Below are positions 45,065-53,679 of a stretch of DNA of 64,000 bases, one piece after another (position 1 is the stretch's first letter; the number at the start of each line of letters is the position of its first letter). The translations under genes and the position numbers were made by a program. The notes below the pieces were generated by a model that saw only the letters and a program-made list of their open reading frames with translations, did not search any database and had not been told where the DNA came from. The stretch comes from Halobacteriales archaeon QH_7_66_36 (lineage in GTDB: Archaea > Halobacteriota > Halobacteria > Halobacteriales > Haloarculaceae), in contig PXQV01000012.1 of the NCBI GenBank assembly GCA_003021175.1, positions 281,021 to 345,020 of the forward strand. The letters run 5' to 3'.

Positions 45065-45759
45065 AGGTCGACCTCGCCCTCGCGGGCGTCGCTCGCCACG
45101 TGGACGAGTTCGTTCGTCAGGCCGGCCGCCAGCCCGCTGCCGCCGCGCCGGCCGACGTTCGTCACCGCCGGAACGCCGTGCTCCGCAGCGACCGCGCGGA
45201 GTCGCTTTCGGCTGTCGGCGGCCTTCACGAAGCCGACGGGCGTGGCGACCACGACCGCCGGGCGCGTCCCCTGTTCGATGCAGTCGGCCAGCGCGAGCGC
45301 CGCGGTCGGCGCGTTGCCCACGACGGCGATAGCGCCGTCGTAGACGCCCTCCCGGTCGAGTTCGAGCACGGACGCGGCAGTCCGAGTCATTCCCGTCTCC
45401 GCCGCGAGCTCCGCGCCGTTGCCGATCGCCTTCCGCACCGGGCAGTCGTGCCCCCGGCCCGTGATCCCCGACTTCACCATCGTGATGTCGGTGACGATGG
45501 GCCGCTGGTCGAGGACCGCTCGCGCGCCGGCGCGAGCGGGGTCGCCGGCGACCCGGACGAGATGCTGGAACTCGGGGTCGCCGGTCGCGTGGACCGCCTT
45601 CGCCCGGAACCGGTCGGCGAGCGTCTCCTGCGGGACGAGGTCGTGAACCCGGTCCATGCTCGTCTCGGCTATCTCCATCGCGTCGGACGTGGTCGCGCCG
45701 AGGTCGGCGTATTCTTCGAACTCGGCCGTGCCGCCGTCCGCCCGCGCGTCGTCACTCAT
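45061..45759 (-). CDS. cbiC: Cobalt-precorrin-8 methylmutase CbiC
   Basis: 232 residues from ATG 45759 (MSDDARADGG). Family features are AKAVHATGDPEFQHLVR with the catalytic His, ITDIT-type segment IVTDITMVKSGITGR, GNAPTAALALADCIEQG, PVGFVKAADSRKRL and TNVGRRGGSGLAAGLTNEL. It moves a methyl group from C11 to C12, giving cobyrinate. It overlaps the upstream gene by 8 bp and cbiE by 4 bp, so the operon is tightly coupled. Confidence 0.9.
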   Translation of the reverse strand: MSDDARADGGTAEFEEYADLGATTSDAMEIAETSMDRVHDLVPQETLADRFRAKAVHATGDPEFQHLVRVAGDPARAGARAVLDQRPIVTDITMVKSGITGRGHDCPVRKAIGNGAELAAETGMTRTAASVLELDREGVYDGAIAVVGNAPTAALALADCIEQGTRPAVVVATPVGFVKAADSRKRLRAVAAEHGVPAVTNVGRRGGSGLAAGLTNELVHVASDAREGEVDL

Positions 45760-46156
45760 CGGCCACCTCCGCGCCCGCGTCAAACAGCCGGAGCGCCGTC
45801 GACAGCTCGGCCGCGTCCGCGTCCGTCGCTGCCGCCCGCAGGCTCGCGGTCGGTGCCGCGAGCATCGCTTCGACCAGCCGGTCGGCGAGCCGTTCGACCG
45901 CTCGGCGCTGGCCGTCGGTGAGTCCGCCGTTCGCCTCCAGCGCGGCGAGGGCCTGTCGTAGCTGGCGGCGCTTGACCTCGCTCGCCGTCTCGTGGATGGC
46001 GGCCGCGACCGCGTCGGCGCGCGCGTCGCGAGGCGAGTGATCGAGCGCTATCGTCTCTGGTGTGCCGGCCGTCGTCGCTTCGAGGTCCGCGACGGCCGTC
46101 TCGCGGGTCGCTTTGTCTGCTCGCTGGCGCTCCGTGCTCGGTTGCCTGTTAATCAT
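45752..46156 (-). CDS. Stand-alone protein resembling the glutamyl-tRNA reductase dimerisation domain
   Basis: 134 residues, no enzyme motif. From residue ~45 onward the helical pattern (DAVAAAIHETASEVKRRQLR..LEANGGLTDGQRRAVERLADRLVEAMLAAPTASLRAAATDADAAELSTALRLFD) has the layout of the C-terminal dimerisation domain of HemA: basic and acidic helix, 'L-T/S-x-x-Q-R..V..L..R.V...L..P...LR.AA', then a closing LF. The catalytic and NADP domains are absent. Placement between cobN and cbiC suggests a helper for tetrapyrrole supply or an assembly role; this is speculative. It overlaps both neighbours by 8 bp. Confidence 0.6.
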   Translation of the reverse strand: MINRQPSTERQRADKATRETAVADLEATTAGTPETIALDHSPRDARADAVAAAIHETASEVKRRQLRQALAALEANGGLTDGQRRAVERLADRLVEAMLAAPTASLRAAATDADAAELSTALRLFDAGAEVADE

Positions 46157-49100
46157 CGTCGCTCGTCACCCCCGTGGGATCGGCCGCAGCCTGTGCCTCG
46201 ATGTCGCCGTCGACGGTGAGATTGATGTCCCGGAGCCGGTCGGCCGTCGCGTCGTCGGCGTCCCACAGGTCCCGGTCGATGGCTTCCAGCAGCGTGTCCG
46301 TGATGGATTCGAGCGCCCACGGGTTCACGTCGCGGAGCCACTCCTGCCGGTCGGCGTCGAAGGCGTACCGCTCCGCGACGGACTCCCAGAGCGTGTCGCT
46401 CACGACGCCCGTGGTCGCGTCCCAGCCGAGCACCACGTCGACCGTCGAGGAGAGGTCGCCGGCACCCTTGTAGCCGTGTTCCTCCATCGAGTCGAGCCAC
46501 GCGGGGTTGAGCACGCGGGCACGCATCGCCTTGCGCACCTTCTCCTCGTTGGTGTACACGTCGACGTTGTCCGGGTCCGAGGAGTCGCCGACGTAGGAGG
46601 CCGGCTCCTCGCCGGCGGTCTCGGCGACCGCAGTTATGAAGCCGCCGTGGAACGCGTACCAGTCCGAGGAGTCGAACTCGTCCTGCTCGGCGGTGTCCTC
46701 TATCTTCACCGTCGCCTCGACGTTGCCGAGGCGGCGCTCGAAGGCGTCGTGGGCCTCCGTCGTCTTGCCGCGCGAGCCGAGCGCGTAGCCGCCCCACTGG
46801 ACGTACACGTCCGCGAGGTCCCCCCGGTCGTCCCAGTTCCCCTCGTCGACCGCCTTGTTCGTCCCCGCGCCGTAGCCGCCCGGCCGGGTCGTGAACACAC
46901 GGTGTTTCGCCGCCTTCTCGGGCGAGTCGACGCCAGCCGCCTCCAGTTCGGCGGCCTCCTTCTCGACGTGTTTCTTGACGTAGTTCATCTCGTGGGGTTC
47001 GTCGAGGTCCACCACCGCGTCGACGGCGTCGTGGACGACGCTGGCCGCCTGCGGGAACGCGTCGCGGAACAGCCCGGAGACGCGCGTCGTCACGTCGATG
47101 CGTGGCCGGTCGAGCTCGTCGAGGGGAATCGGCTCCACGCTCTCGACGCGGCCGGCGTCGGTCCACTCCGGCTCGACGCCCATCAGCGCGAGCACCTGTG
47201 CGATGGTCTCGCCGCGCGTCCTGACCGTGGGGGTGCCCCACGCGACGACGCCGATCTCCTCGGGGTACCCCGGTCGGGAGCAGGTCGACGCCGCCGCGGG
47301 TGGGCGCGCCGCTGCCGCCCGGCGGGACGTACTCGCCGGCGAGCGCGTCAGCGGTTCGGGGAATCTCGACTTCCGCCTCGGCGACGCGGGGGGCGGCCTC
47401 CTCACAGATGAAGGTCAGTGCCTCACGCAGGTCGTCGTGTGCGCCGCCCTCGACGCGCGCGTCGCCGAGCGGCTCGATGTCGACGACCAGCAGATTGAGG
47501 TTCACCTCGTCGTCTGTGCCGGCCTCGCGCTCGTCGGCGGGCACGTCGAAGCCGGCCGACGCGAGCGTCTCCACGAGGTCGAGGCTCGTCTCGTACACCT
47601 CGTCGGCCGCCTCGGCGTAGGTCATGCCCAGCGCGTCGTCGTAGGTGCCCGGCTCGTCGAGCATCCGCTCGTAGTCGACGCCGAGCACGCCCGCGACGCT
47701 CTCGCGGAGGCTGGGCGCGCCAGGGTTCTCCAGCCGGGTCAGCGCGACCAGATACTCGACGAGCCGGTCGTCCGCCGGTGGCTCGCCCATCGTGTGAAGC
47801 CCCATCCGTATCTGGGTGGTCTTCACGTCGGTGAGGTACTCGTGGACGCGCTCGACGAGTTCGTCAACGTCGACATCGTCGCCCGCCACGTCACCTTCGG
47901 CGAGCGTGGTGCCGGCTTCCTCCGGGCCGCGCACGTTCACCGTCTCGTCGATCTCGCCCTCGATGCCCAGTTCGACCGCGAGGTCGAGGTCCGCGACCGT
48001 CTCGCGGAGTAGTTGTTCGAGGTGGTCGCCGTCGTCGGTTCGGGCGTCCTCCATGCCGGCCTCGCGGTAGCGGTCGGCCAGCTCTTCGAGGTCGGCGAGG
48101 TCGTCGTACGTGCCGGCGTTCGCCATGACGGGCGTGAGGTAGTCGACGACGGCCGCGTACGAGCGGCGCTTCGCCTGCGTCCCCTCGCCGGGGTTGTTGA
48201 TGATGTACGGGTAGACGTTCGGGATGTCGTCCACGAGTCCGTCGGGCGCGCTCTCGCCGTTCAGCCCGACGGTCTTGCCGGGGAGCCACTCTAAGCTCCC
48301 GTGGGTGCCGAGATGGACCACCGCGTCCGCGGCGAAGGCGTTCCGGAGCCACGCGTAGAAGGCCACGTAGTCGTGTGGCGGCTGGAGGTCCGAGTCGTGG
48401 TACACCTTCGAGGGGTCCATCCCGAAGCCGCGGGGCGGCTGGACCGTGACGAGCACGTTGCCGAACTCGACGCCAGGGATGGCGAACGGTCGATCCGGCA
48501 GATCACCCCACTCATCGCGAACCGCCTCCTGCAGGCGGTCGTCGGCCTCGTGGAACCACGACCGGTACTGGTCGGGCGCGACGGTGTCGACGCTCAACTC
48601 GCGCACGTCATCGGGCGCGACCCAGCGGTCGTCGAGCGTGAGCTGTGCCGTCAGCTCGTCGATGAGCGTCGCGCCGTCCGGGGGTGTCTTCCCGCCGAGG
48701 TCGTAGCCGCGAGCGCGGAGTTCGTCGAGCAGATTGACGGTGCTCTCGGGCGTGTCCAGCCCGAACGCGGTGCCGATACCGTCGTCGCTCGGCGGGTAGT
48801 TGTGGAGGACGACGGCAACCCGCTTCTCGTCGTTCGGGACGTGGCGGAGCCGCGCCCAGTTGACCGCGAGCCGCGCGGCGTGGTCGACGCGGTCATCGAT
48901 TGGGAAGTGCTGTTTCGGCGCGCTCCCGATGCCCGCCACGTCGTCGGTACGCTCCTTGCCGCTGATGGGGTGGGTGATGACGTTGCCGTCGAACTCCGGT
49001 AGCGCGACCGAGAGCGCGAGTTCGAAGCCCATCACGCCCGTCTCGCTCCCCTCGTAGCGCGACCGGGAGCGCATCGTCGTCACCGTCTGGATGACGGGCA

Positions 49101-49914
49101 CGCCGAGCCGGTCGAGGAACACGTCCTCGGCTCCGCTCCCCTCGTCGTCGGCGCTTCGGCCCCGCTCGTCCATCGACAGCGAGAACATGAACGACGAGCA
49201 GACGGCGTCGACGACCGGCGTCCCCTCTTCGATGAGCCACTCGTCGGTGACGCGCTCGGCGTCCCACTGCTCGTCCGTGTCGGTCGCGGGGTTACAGAAA
49301 ATCGGGAGCGCGTTCGCCCCGTTCGCCTCGATGGCGCGGACCTGCGCATCGACGTAGCGGGTGTTCTCGTGGGTCCAGTGGGACTCGTAGAACCAGACCG
49401 CGACCGTCGGCCGGTTGGGGTCGAACGTCGCCCGCAGGTCTGCGTAGCTCGCGCCCGGGTAGTCGGGGTGGTAGACGCCCTCCGTCGGGAGTTCGACGGG
49501 GTCGTCGTAGGCCCGCTCCGGGCCGAAGCTATCGACCAGATAGCGGACGCAGTTGGCGAGGTTCGCCGTGCCGCCCTTCTCCAGATACTCGTATGTGCGG
49601 TCCCGAACCGCCGCGTCGACGGTCGTGGCCTCGATGGCATAGGCGTCACCGGTCGACTTGACGACGAGCGGGACGCCCGCCTCGGTCAGCCGCTCGACCG
49701 CGTGTTCGTAGCCGGGCATGCTCCCCTCGCCGCCGTGGAGCCACAGGACGACCGCCGTCGCGTCGCCGAGTTCGTCGAGGAACGCGTCGACGTCCTCGAC
49801 GCCGTCGAGGTCGCTCTCCGACCGGGCGAGCACGTCGGCGTCCACCTGCTCGGCCGCGCGCCCCGCCGCCCCGAGTTCGTTCTCCGTCGCCGTGTACAGT
49901 CCGATGGTTGGCAT
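46149..49914 (-). pseudogene. cobN: Cobaltochelatase large subunit CobN, broken by internal deletion and frameshift
   Basis: Starts at ATG 49914 (MPTIGLYTATENELG). The first ~880 residues run in one frame through FYESHWTHENTRYVDA, TDEWLIEEGTPVVDAV, HLGTHGSLEWLPGKTVGL, ADALAGEYVPPGGSGAPTRGGVDLLPTG. At about base 47270 the frame slips. CobN sequence resumes as GYPEEIGVVAWGTPTVRTRGETIAQVLALMGVEPEWTD and continues to the TAA at 46149 (TTRPGGYGAGTNKAV, WVQ-type VQWGGYALGSRG, YKGAGDLSSTVDVVLGWDATTGVVSD). About 36-38 codons ('RNFYTLDP...' region) are missing. Intact CobN inserts Co2+ into the corrin with a ChlI/ChlD-type ATPase partner. It is either a true lesion or an assembly error. Confidence 0.8.
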
Positions 49915-49928
49915 AACGTTGTTAAACC

Positions 49929-49955
49929 TCCATTTCGCTAATACAAGTGTGATTG
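49929..49955. promoter_or_regulatory. Cobalamin-regulon motif, site D (between cobN and the ChlI/ChlD gene)
   Basis: On the minus strand: CAAT, CACA, then CTTGTATTAGCGAAAT. Only 34 bp separate the divergent starts of cobN (49914) and the chelatase ATPase gene (49949), so one site would control both directions. One base is missing near the 3' end compared with site C. Confidence 0.6.
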
Positions 49956-52285
49956 AACGGAGCACAAGTGAAAAGGATTCCGGCGGGTCCTTCGCCGACG
50001 TGGTCGGGCAGCGGGAGCTGAAGACGGCGCTGCTCGCCGTCGCGGCCGACGACGCCCTCGATGGCCTGCTGATCGAGGGGGAGAAGGGGACCGCGAAGTC
50101 GACGGCGGTGCGGGCGCTCGGCGACCTGCTCCCCACCCAGCGCGCGGTCGCGGACTGTCCGTACGGCTGTCACCCCGACGACCCCGCGCTCCAGTGTGAA
50201 GAGTGCCGGACGCGAGCCGACCCACCGGTCGAGGAGCGGAGCGTTCCGGTGGTGACGCTGCCGCTCGGCGCGACCCGGGACCGCGTCGTCGGCACGCTCT
50301 CGGTGGCGGACGCGATGGCCGGCGACGCCGAGTTCGACCCCGGCCTGCTCGCGCGCGCACATCGGGGCATCCTCTACGTGGACGAGGTGAACCTGCTCGA
50401 CGACCACCTCGTCGACACCCTCCTCGACGCGGCCGCGAGCGGCGTCAATCGGGTCGAGCGCGACGGCGTCTCCGTCACTCATCCCGCCGAGTTCACGCTC
50501 GTCGGGACGATGAATCCCGAGGAGGGCGACCTCCGACCCCAACTGCGCGACCGCTTCGCGCTCAGCACGACCGTCACCGGGCTGGAGGACATCGAGGACC
50601 GCGTGGCCGTGATCGACCGCGCGCTCGAACGAAGTGAGAGCGCGCACAGAGCGAGCGGGAGCAGCGTGGCGCGGAGCGCCACGGGCCGTGCGAGCGGCGA
50701 AGCCGCGAGCAACGCGGGCGACGAGCGGGAGCCCGCGAACAGAGCGAGCGGGAGTGACCAGCGGGAACGACACGCGAGCAGTGTGCGCGACCGCAGAGAG
50801 AGCGCAGACGAAGCGAGCGGTGAAACCGCGAGCAACGCGCTCGATGTGGTAGAACCCACGAGCCCTGCCGACCGGCTGGCGACGGCCCGCGACCTACTCG
50901 CCGAAGTCACGCTCCCCGACGAGTTCGCCGCCGAGATCGCGGAACTGTGTCGGGACGCCGGCGTCGACGGCCACCGGGGGGACATCGCGGCGGCCCGCGC
51001 GTCTCGCGCGCTGGCGGCGCTCGACGGCCGGACGCGCGTCCTCGAATCGGACGTGCGCCGCGCGGCCGAGTTCGCGCTCGCCCACCGGCTCCGCTCCACC
51101 CCGTTCGAGGACGCGCCCGACCCCGAGGACGTGGTCGACGACCACTTCGAGGACAGGGAGGGGGCCGAGAGCGAGCAGGAGTCCGGAGGGGGCGACGACG
51201 CGACAGACGAGGGCGGCGACGACCCGGCGGACGAATCGGCGGAGTCGGCGGGCGACGAGGACGGCGAGGCCGACGCGCGCCCCGAGGACACCGGTGACGG
51301 CGAGGAGGGCGACACCGGGAGCGGCGAGCGACCCGAGCCAGCCGGCGACGGCGACGGGGGTCCCGACGATGCCGGCATCGAGCCATTACCGGAGCCGTCG
51401 GGCGCGGACGACGGCGAGCAGGGCGAGGACGACGACCGGTCGGAGCAGGACGGCACGGATGAAGGAGACGGCGACGAGGAGGAGGCCACGCCGCTCGTCC
51501 CCGGCGCGCAGCGGGCGTCGGTCGGTGAGTCGGCCGCGCCCGACCTCGCGGCCCCCGAGGTGACTGGAGCCGAAACCACGGGTGACGGACGGGCGAGTGC
51601 GGCTCCGGACACCGACGGCACCGGGCCGCGGGTGCGAACGGAGCGGGCGGGGACGGACGACAGCATCGACGCCACGGCGTCGGTGCGAGCGGCCGCGACC
51701 CGAGGGTCCGACACGGTGGCCTCGCAGGATCTCCGGCAGTCCGTGCGAGCGGACGAAGCGGAGACGCTCGTGTTGTTCGTCGTGGACGCGAGCGCGTCGA
51801 TGCGGCCGGCGATGCGCGCGGCGAAGGGGACCGTGCTCGAACTGCTGCGCGACGCCTACGAGACGCGGGACGCGGTGGGGTTCGTCGCCTTCGCCGGCGA
51901 GGACAGCGAGGTGTTGCTGCCGCCGACGGACAGCGTGACGCTGGCGGCCCGTCACCTGAAGGAACTCCCCACCGGCGACCGGACGCCGCTGTCGGCGGGG
52001 CTGCGAACCGCGCGGACGGTACTCGACCGTGCGGACCCGGCCGCGAGCGTGGTCGTGCTCGTCACCGACGGCCGAGGGAACGTCGGCGACAGCCCGGTCG
52101 CGGAGACGCGCGCGGCCGCCGAACGGCTCGCGGAGCGTGACCCGTCCGTGGTCGTCGTCGATGCCGGCGAGGACGGCGACCGCGGCGCGCTCGTTGATCT
52201 CGTCGTCGAGACCACCGACGGTCGCCGTGTCCCACTCGACGCGCTCTCGGCCGCGCGGGTCGACGCCGCGGCGAGTCGAAACTGA
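49949..52285 (+). CDS. Chelatase AAA+/vWA protein (ChlI-ChlD type, ATPase partner of CobN)
   Basis: 778 residues from GTG 49949. The N-terminal AAA+ module has Walker A GEKGTAKS (44-51), Walker B ILYVDEVNLLDDHLVDTLLD and GTMNPEEGDLRPQLRDRF. A Cys cluster CPYGC...CEECRTR sits in the insert. A repetitive linker (RASG.. units, ~230-305), a very acidic stretch, and a C-terminal vWA domain with the MIDAS motif LFVVDASASMRPA and VVLVTDGRGNVG follow. It combines the roles of CobS and CobT (or ChlI and ChlD). It pairs with cobN across a shared promoter. The linker (50.63-50.86 kb) is made of GC-rich repeats that look like inserted intergenic DNA kept in frame. Confidence 0.88.
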   Translation: MIERSTSEKDSGGSFADVVGQRELKTALLAVAADDALDGLLIEGEKGTAKSTAVRALGDLLPTQRAVADCPYGCHPDDPALQCEECRTRADPPVEERSVPVVTLPLGATRDRVVGTLSVADAMAGDAEFDPGLLARAHRGILYVDEVNLLDDHLVDTLLDAAASGVNRVERDGVSVTHPAEFTLVGTMNPEEGDLRPQLRDRFALSTTVTGLEDIEDRVAVIDRALERSESAHRASGSSVARSATGRASGEAASNAGDEREPANRASGSDQRERHASSVRDRRESADEASGETASNALDVVEPTSPADRLATARDLLAEVTLPDEFAAEIAELCRDAGVDGHRGDIAAARASRALAALDGRTRVLESDVRRAAEFALAHRLRSTPFEDAPDPEDVVDDHFEDREGAESEQESGGGDDATDEGGDDPADESAESAGDEDGEADARPEDTGDGEEGDTGSGERPEPAGDGDGGPDDAGIEPLPEPSGADDGEQGEDDDRSEQDGTDEGDGDEEEATPLVPGAQRASVGESAAPDLAAPEVTGAETTGDGRASAAPDTDGTGPRVRTERAGTDDSIDATASVRAAATRGSDTVASQDLRQSVRADEAETLVLFVVDASASMRPAMRAAKGTVLELLRDAYETRDAVGFVAFAGEDSEVLLPPTDSVTLAARHLKELPTGDRTPLSAGLRTARTVLDRADPAASVVVLVTDGRGNVGDSPVAETRAAAERLAERDPSVVVVDAGEDGDRGALVDLVVETTDGRRVPLDALSAARVDAAASRN

Positions 52286-52309
52286 GATTTCTCTCACCCG
52301 GAACTTTTA

Positions 52310-52336
52310 CAATCTTACTTGTTCTTGGTCAAATCG
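52310..52336. promoter_or_regulatory. Cobalamin-regulon motif, site B (before cbtB)
   Basis: Plus strand: CAAT, CTTA, then CTTGTTCTTGGTCAAATCG, ending about 9 bp before the cbtB ATG (52345). It aligns without gaps to sites A and C. Confidence 0.6.
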
Positions 52337-52344
52337 AGTTTCAC

Positions 52345-52533
52345 ATGGCGACATCGACCGACACGGTGACCGGACGGATCGACGGCGCGCGAACGGAGCT
52401 GACGGTGACACAACTGCTCGCGGGACTGCTGCTCGTCGGCGTGCTCGGCGGCGCGCTGCTGTTCGCACAGGAGCCAGCGCTCCACGACGCGATGCACAAC
52501 TTCCGGCACGCGGCCGGCATCACCTGCCACTGA
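52345..52533 (+). CDS. cbtB: Cobalt transporter subunit CbtB
   Basis: 62 residues: one transmembrane helix (LLAGLLLVGVLGGALLFAQE) and the diagnostic His-rich end LHDAMHNFRHAAGITCH, likely the cobalt-binding site. It is thought to work with CbtA as a secondary cobalt uptake system. The cobalamin-regulon motif lies just upstream. Two bases separate its stop from cbtA. Confidence 0.9.
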   Translation: MATSTDTVTGRIDGARTELTVTQLLAGLLLVGVLGGALLFAQEPALHDAMHNFRHAAGITCH

Positions 52534-52535
52534 GC

Positions 52536-53240
52536 ATGTTCGCACGGTACGCGGCTCGGGGGCTGAAGGCGGGTGTCGTCGCGGGCGCGGCGTTCGGGCT
52601 GTTCGTCGCGTTCGTCGGCGACCCGCTGGTGCGGCTCTCCGAGGCGGTCGTCGCGGGCCACGAACACGCCGGCGAGGCGGGCGGTGCCGTACTCGCGTCG
52701 GCGACGAGCGTCGCTGCCGGCGGACTGTGGGGGCTGCTCGCCGGGCTCTGCTTCGGGGTTGCGTACTACGTCGCCGAACCGGCGCTACCCGGCGGCGCGG
52801 ACGCCCGGAGTTACCTGCTCGCAGCCGCCGGCTTCGTGACCGTCGCCGGCGCGCCGTGGCTCGTGCTGCCGCCCCAGCCCGCGGGCGTCGAGCCGGCGCT
52901 CGGCACCGAGGTCCGGCTGTTCTGGTACGCGACGATGATGGTCGCCGGCGCGCTCGTCTGCGGGCTCTCGCTGGCCGCGTACTCGCGACTCCAGTATCAG
53001 GGGCGGACGGCCGGACTCGGCGCTGCCGTGGTCCCGTTCGTGCTCCCGCTCGGGCTGGCAGCCGTCGCCCCCGCCGCGGCGACCGCTCCCGACCCGACGC
53101 TCGCGGCGGCCTACCGCGGTGTCGTCGCCTCGGGGCAGGTTCTCCTGTGGGGGACGCTCGCGGCGGCACACTCGTGGCTCGCCCGGCGGTCGTCCGTGGC
53201 GACCCGCGAGACGCTCGACGCTCCGGCGAGCGCCGACTGA
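52536..53240 (+). CDS. cbtA: Cobalt transporter subunit CbtA
   Basis: 234 residues with five to six membrane helices. CbtA features are GLKAGVVAGAAFGLFVAFVGDPLVR and the His-containing VVAGHEHAGEAG loop, AGGLWGLLAGLCFGVAYYVAEP, PWLVLPPQPAGVE and the closing 'LVPR'-type tail. It would form the permease of the cobalt importer with CbtB, supplying metal to CbiX and CobN. It overlaps the next gene by one base (TGATG). Confidence 0.86.
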   Translation: MFARYAARGLKAGVVAGAAFGLFVAFVGDPLVRLSEAVVAGHEHAGEAGGAVLASATSVAAGGLWGLLAGLCFGVAYYVAEPALPGGADARSYLLAAAGFVTVAGAPWLVLPPQPAGVEPALGTEVRLFWYATMMVAGALVCGLSLAAYSRLQYQGRTAGLGAAVVPFVLPLGLAAVAPAAATAPDPTLAAAYRGVVASGQVLLWGTLAAAHSWLARRSSVATRETLDAPASAD

Positions 53241-53584
53241 TGGAGGACCGGACCGCCCACGTCGAGGCGAGCGGCTTCACCGACCACGTGCTCGTCTGCA
53301 CAACCGACCGCGACGGCAAGCACGCCTGCTGTGGCGAGGCGAAGGCCGACGACGTGCTCGACGCGGTCAAGGAGTGGCTCCGCGACCGCGGCGTCTTCTG
53401 GTCGTCCGTCCACGTCGCCGAGACGAGCTGTCTCGGTCTGTGTAGCGAGTCGGGGACCGCCGTCGCCATCCAGCCGCGCGGCCGCTGGTACGCCGGCGTC
53501 ACCCCGAGCGAGGTTTCCGACCTGCTCGAAGCGGAGTTCGGTTCCGACGCCGACCGGCTTGGAGTCGGGCCCACAGTCAAATAG
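53240..53584 (+). CDS. Thioredoxin-like [2Fe-2S] ferredoxin-type protein
   Basis: 114 residues in the cbt operon. The Cys pattern DHVLVCTTDRDGKHACCGEAKADD ... SCLGLCSESGTAVAIQP is like the [2Fe-2S] thioredoxin-fold domain attached to the end of the CbiX at 55.3 kb (CTNQTC...SCLGRCGEGPMVAVYPDG). It may deliver electrons or metal within the corrin pathway. A stand-alone version and a fused version therefore exist in the same cluster. The last 20 residues are disordered. Confidence 0.75.
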   Translation: MEDRTAHVEASGFTDHVLVCTTDRDGKHACCGEAKADDVLDAVKEWLRDRGVFWSSVHVAETSCLGLCSESGTAVAIQPRGRWYAGVTPSEVSDLLEAEFGSDADRLGVGPTVK

Positions 53585-53679
53585 TCGCGCCGCATCTCGT
53601 CACGAGTTTGTGTACGTCTCCTGACGGCTGTCGCGCTCGTCTAAAACGTCGAGAGAGTCGCGTACTCCGAGTCGCGCCG

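Noticed and set aside
47260-47272. 12-bp palindrome CGGGGTACCCCG at the cobN junction as a regulatory or recombination site
   Set aside because: It lies inside coding DNA at a deletion junction, and the other two junctions have no such palindrome; probably coincidence.
50630-50865. CRISPR-like array in the chelatase gene
   Set aside because: Units are short, irregular, in frame and without spacers.
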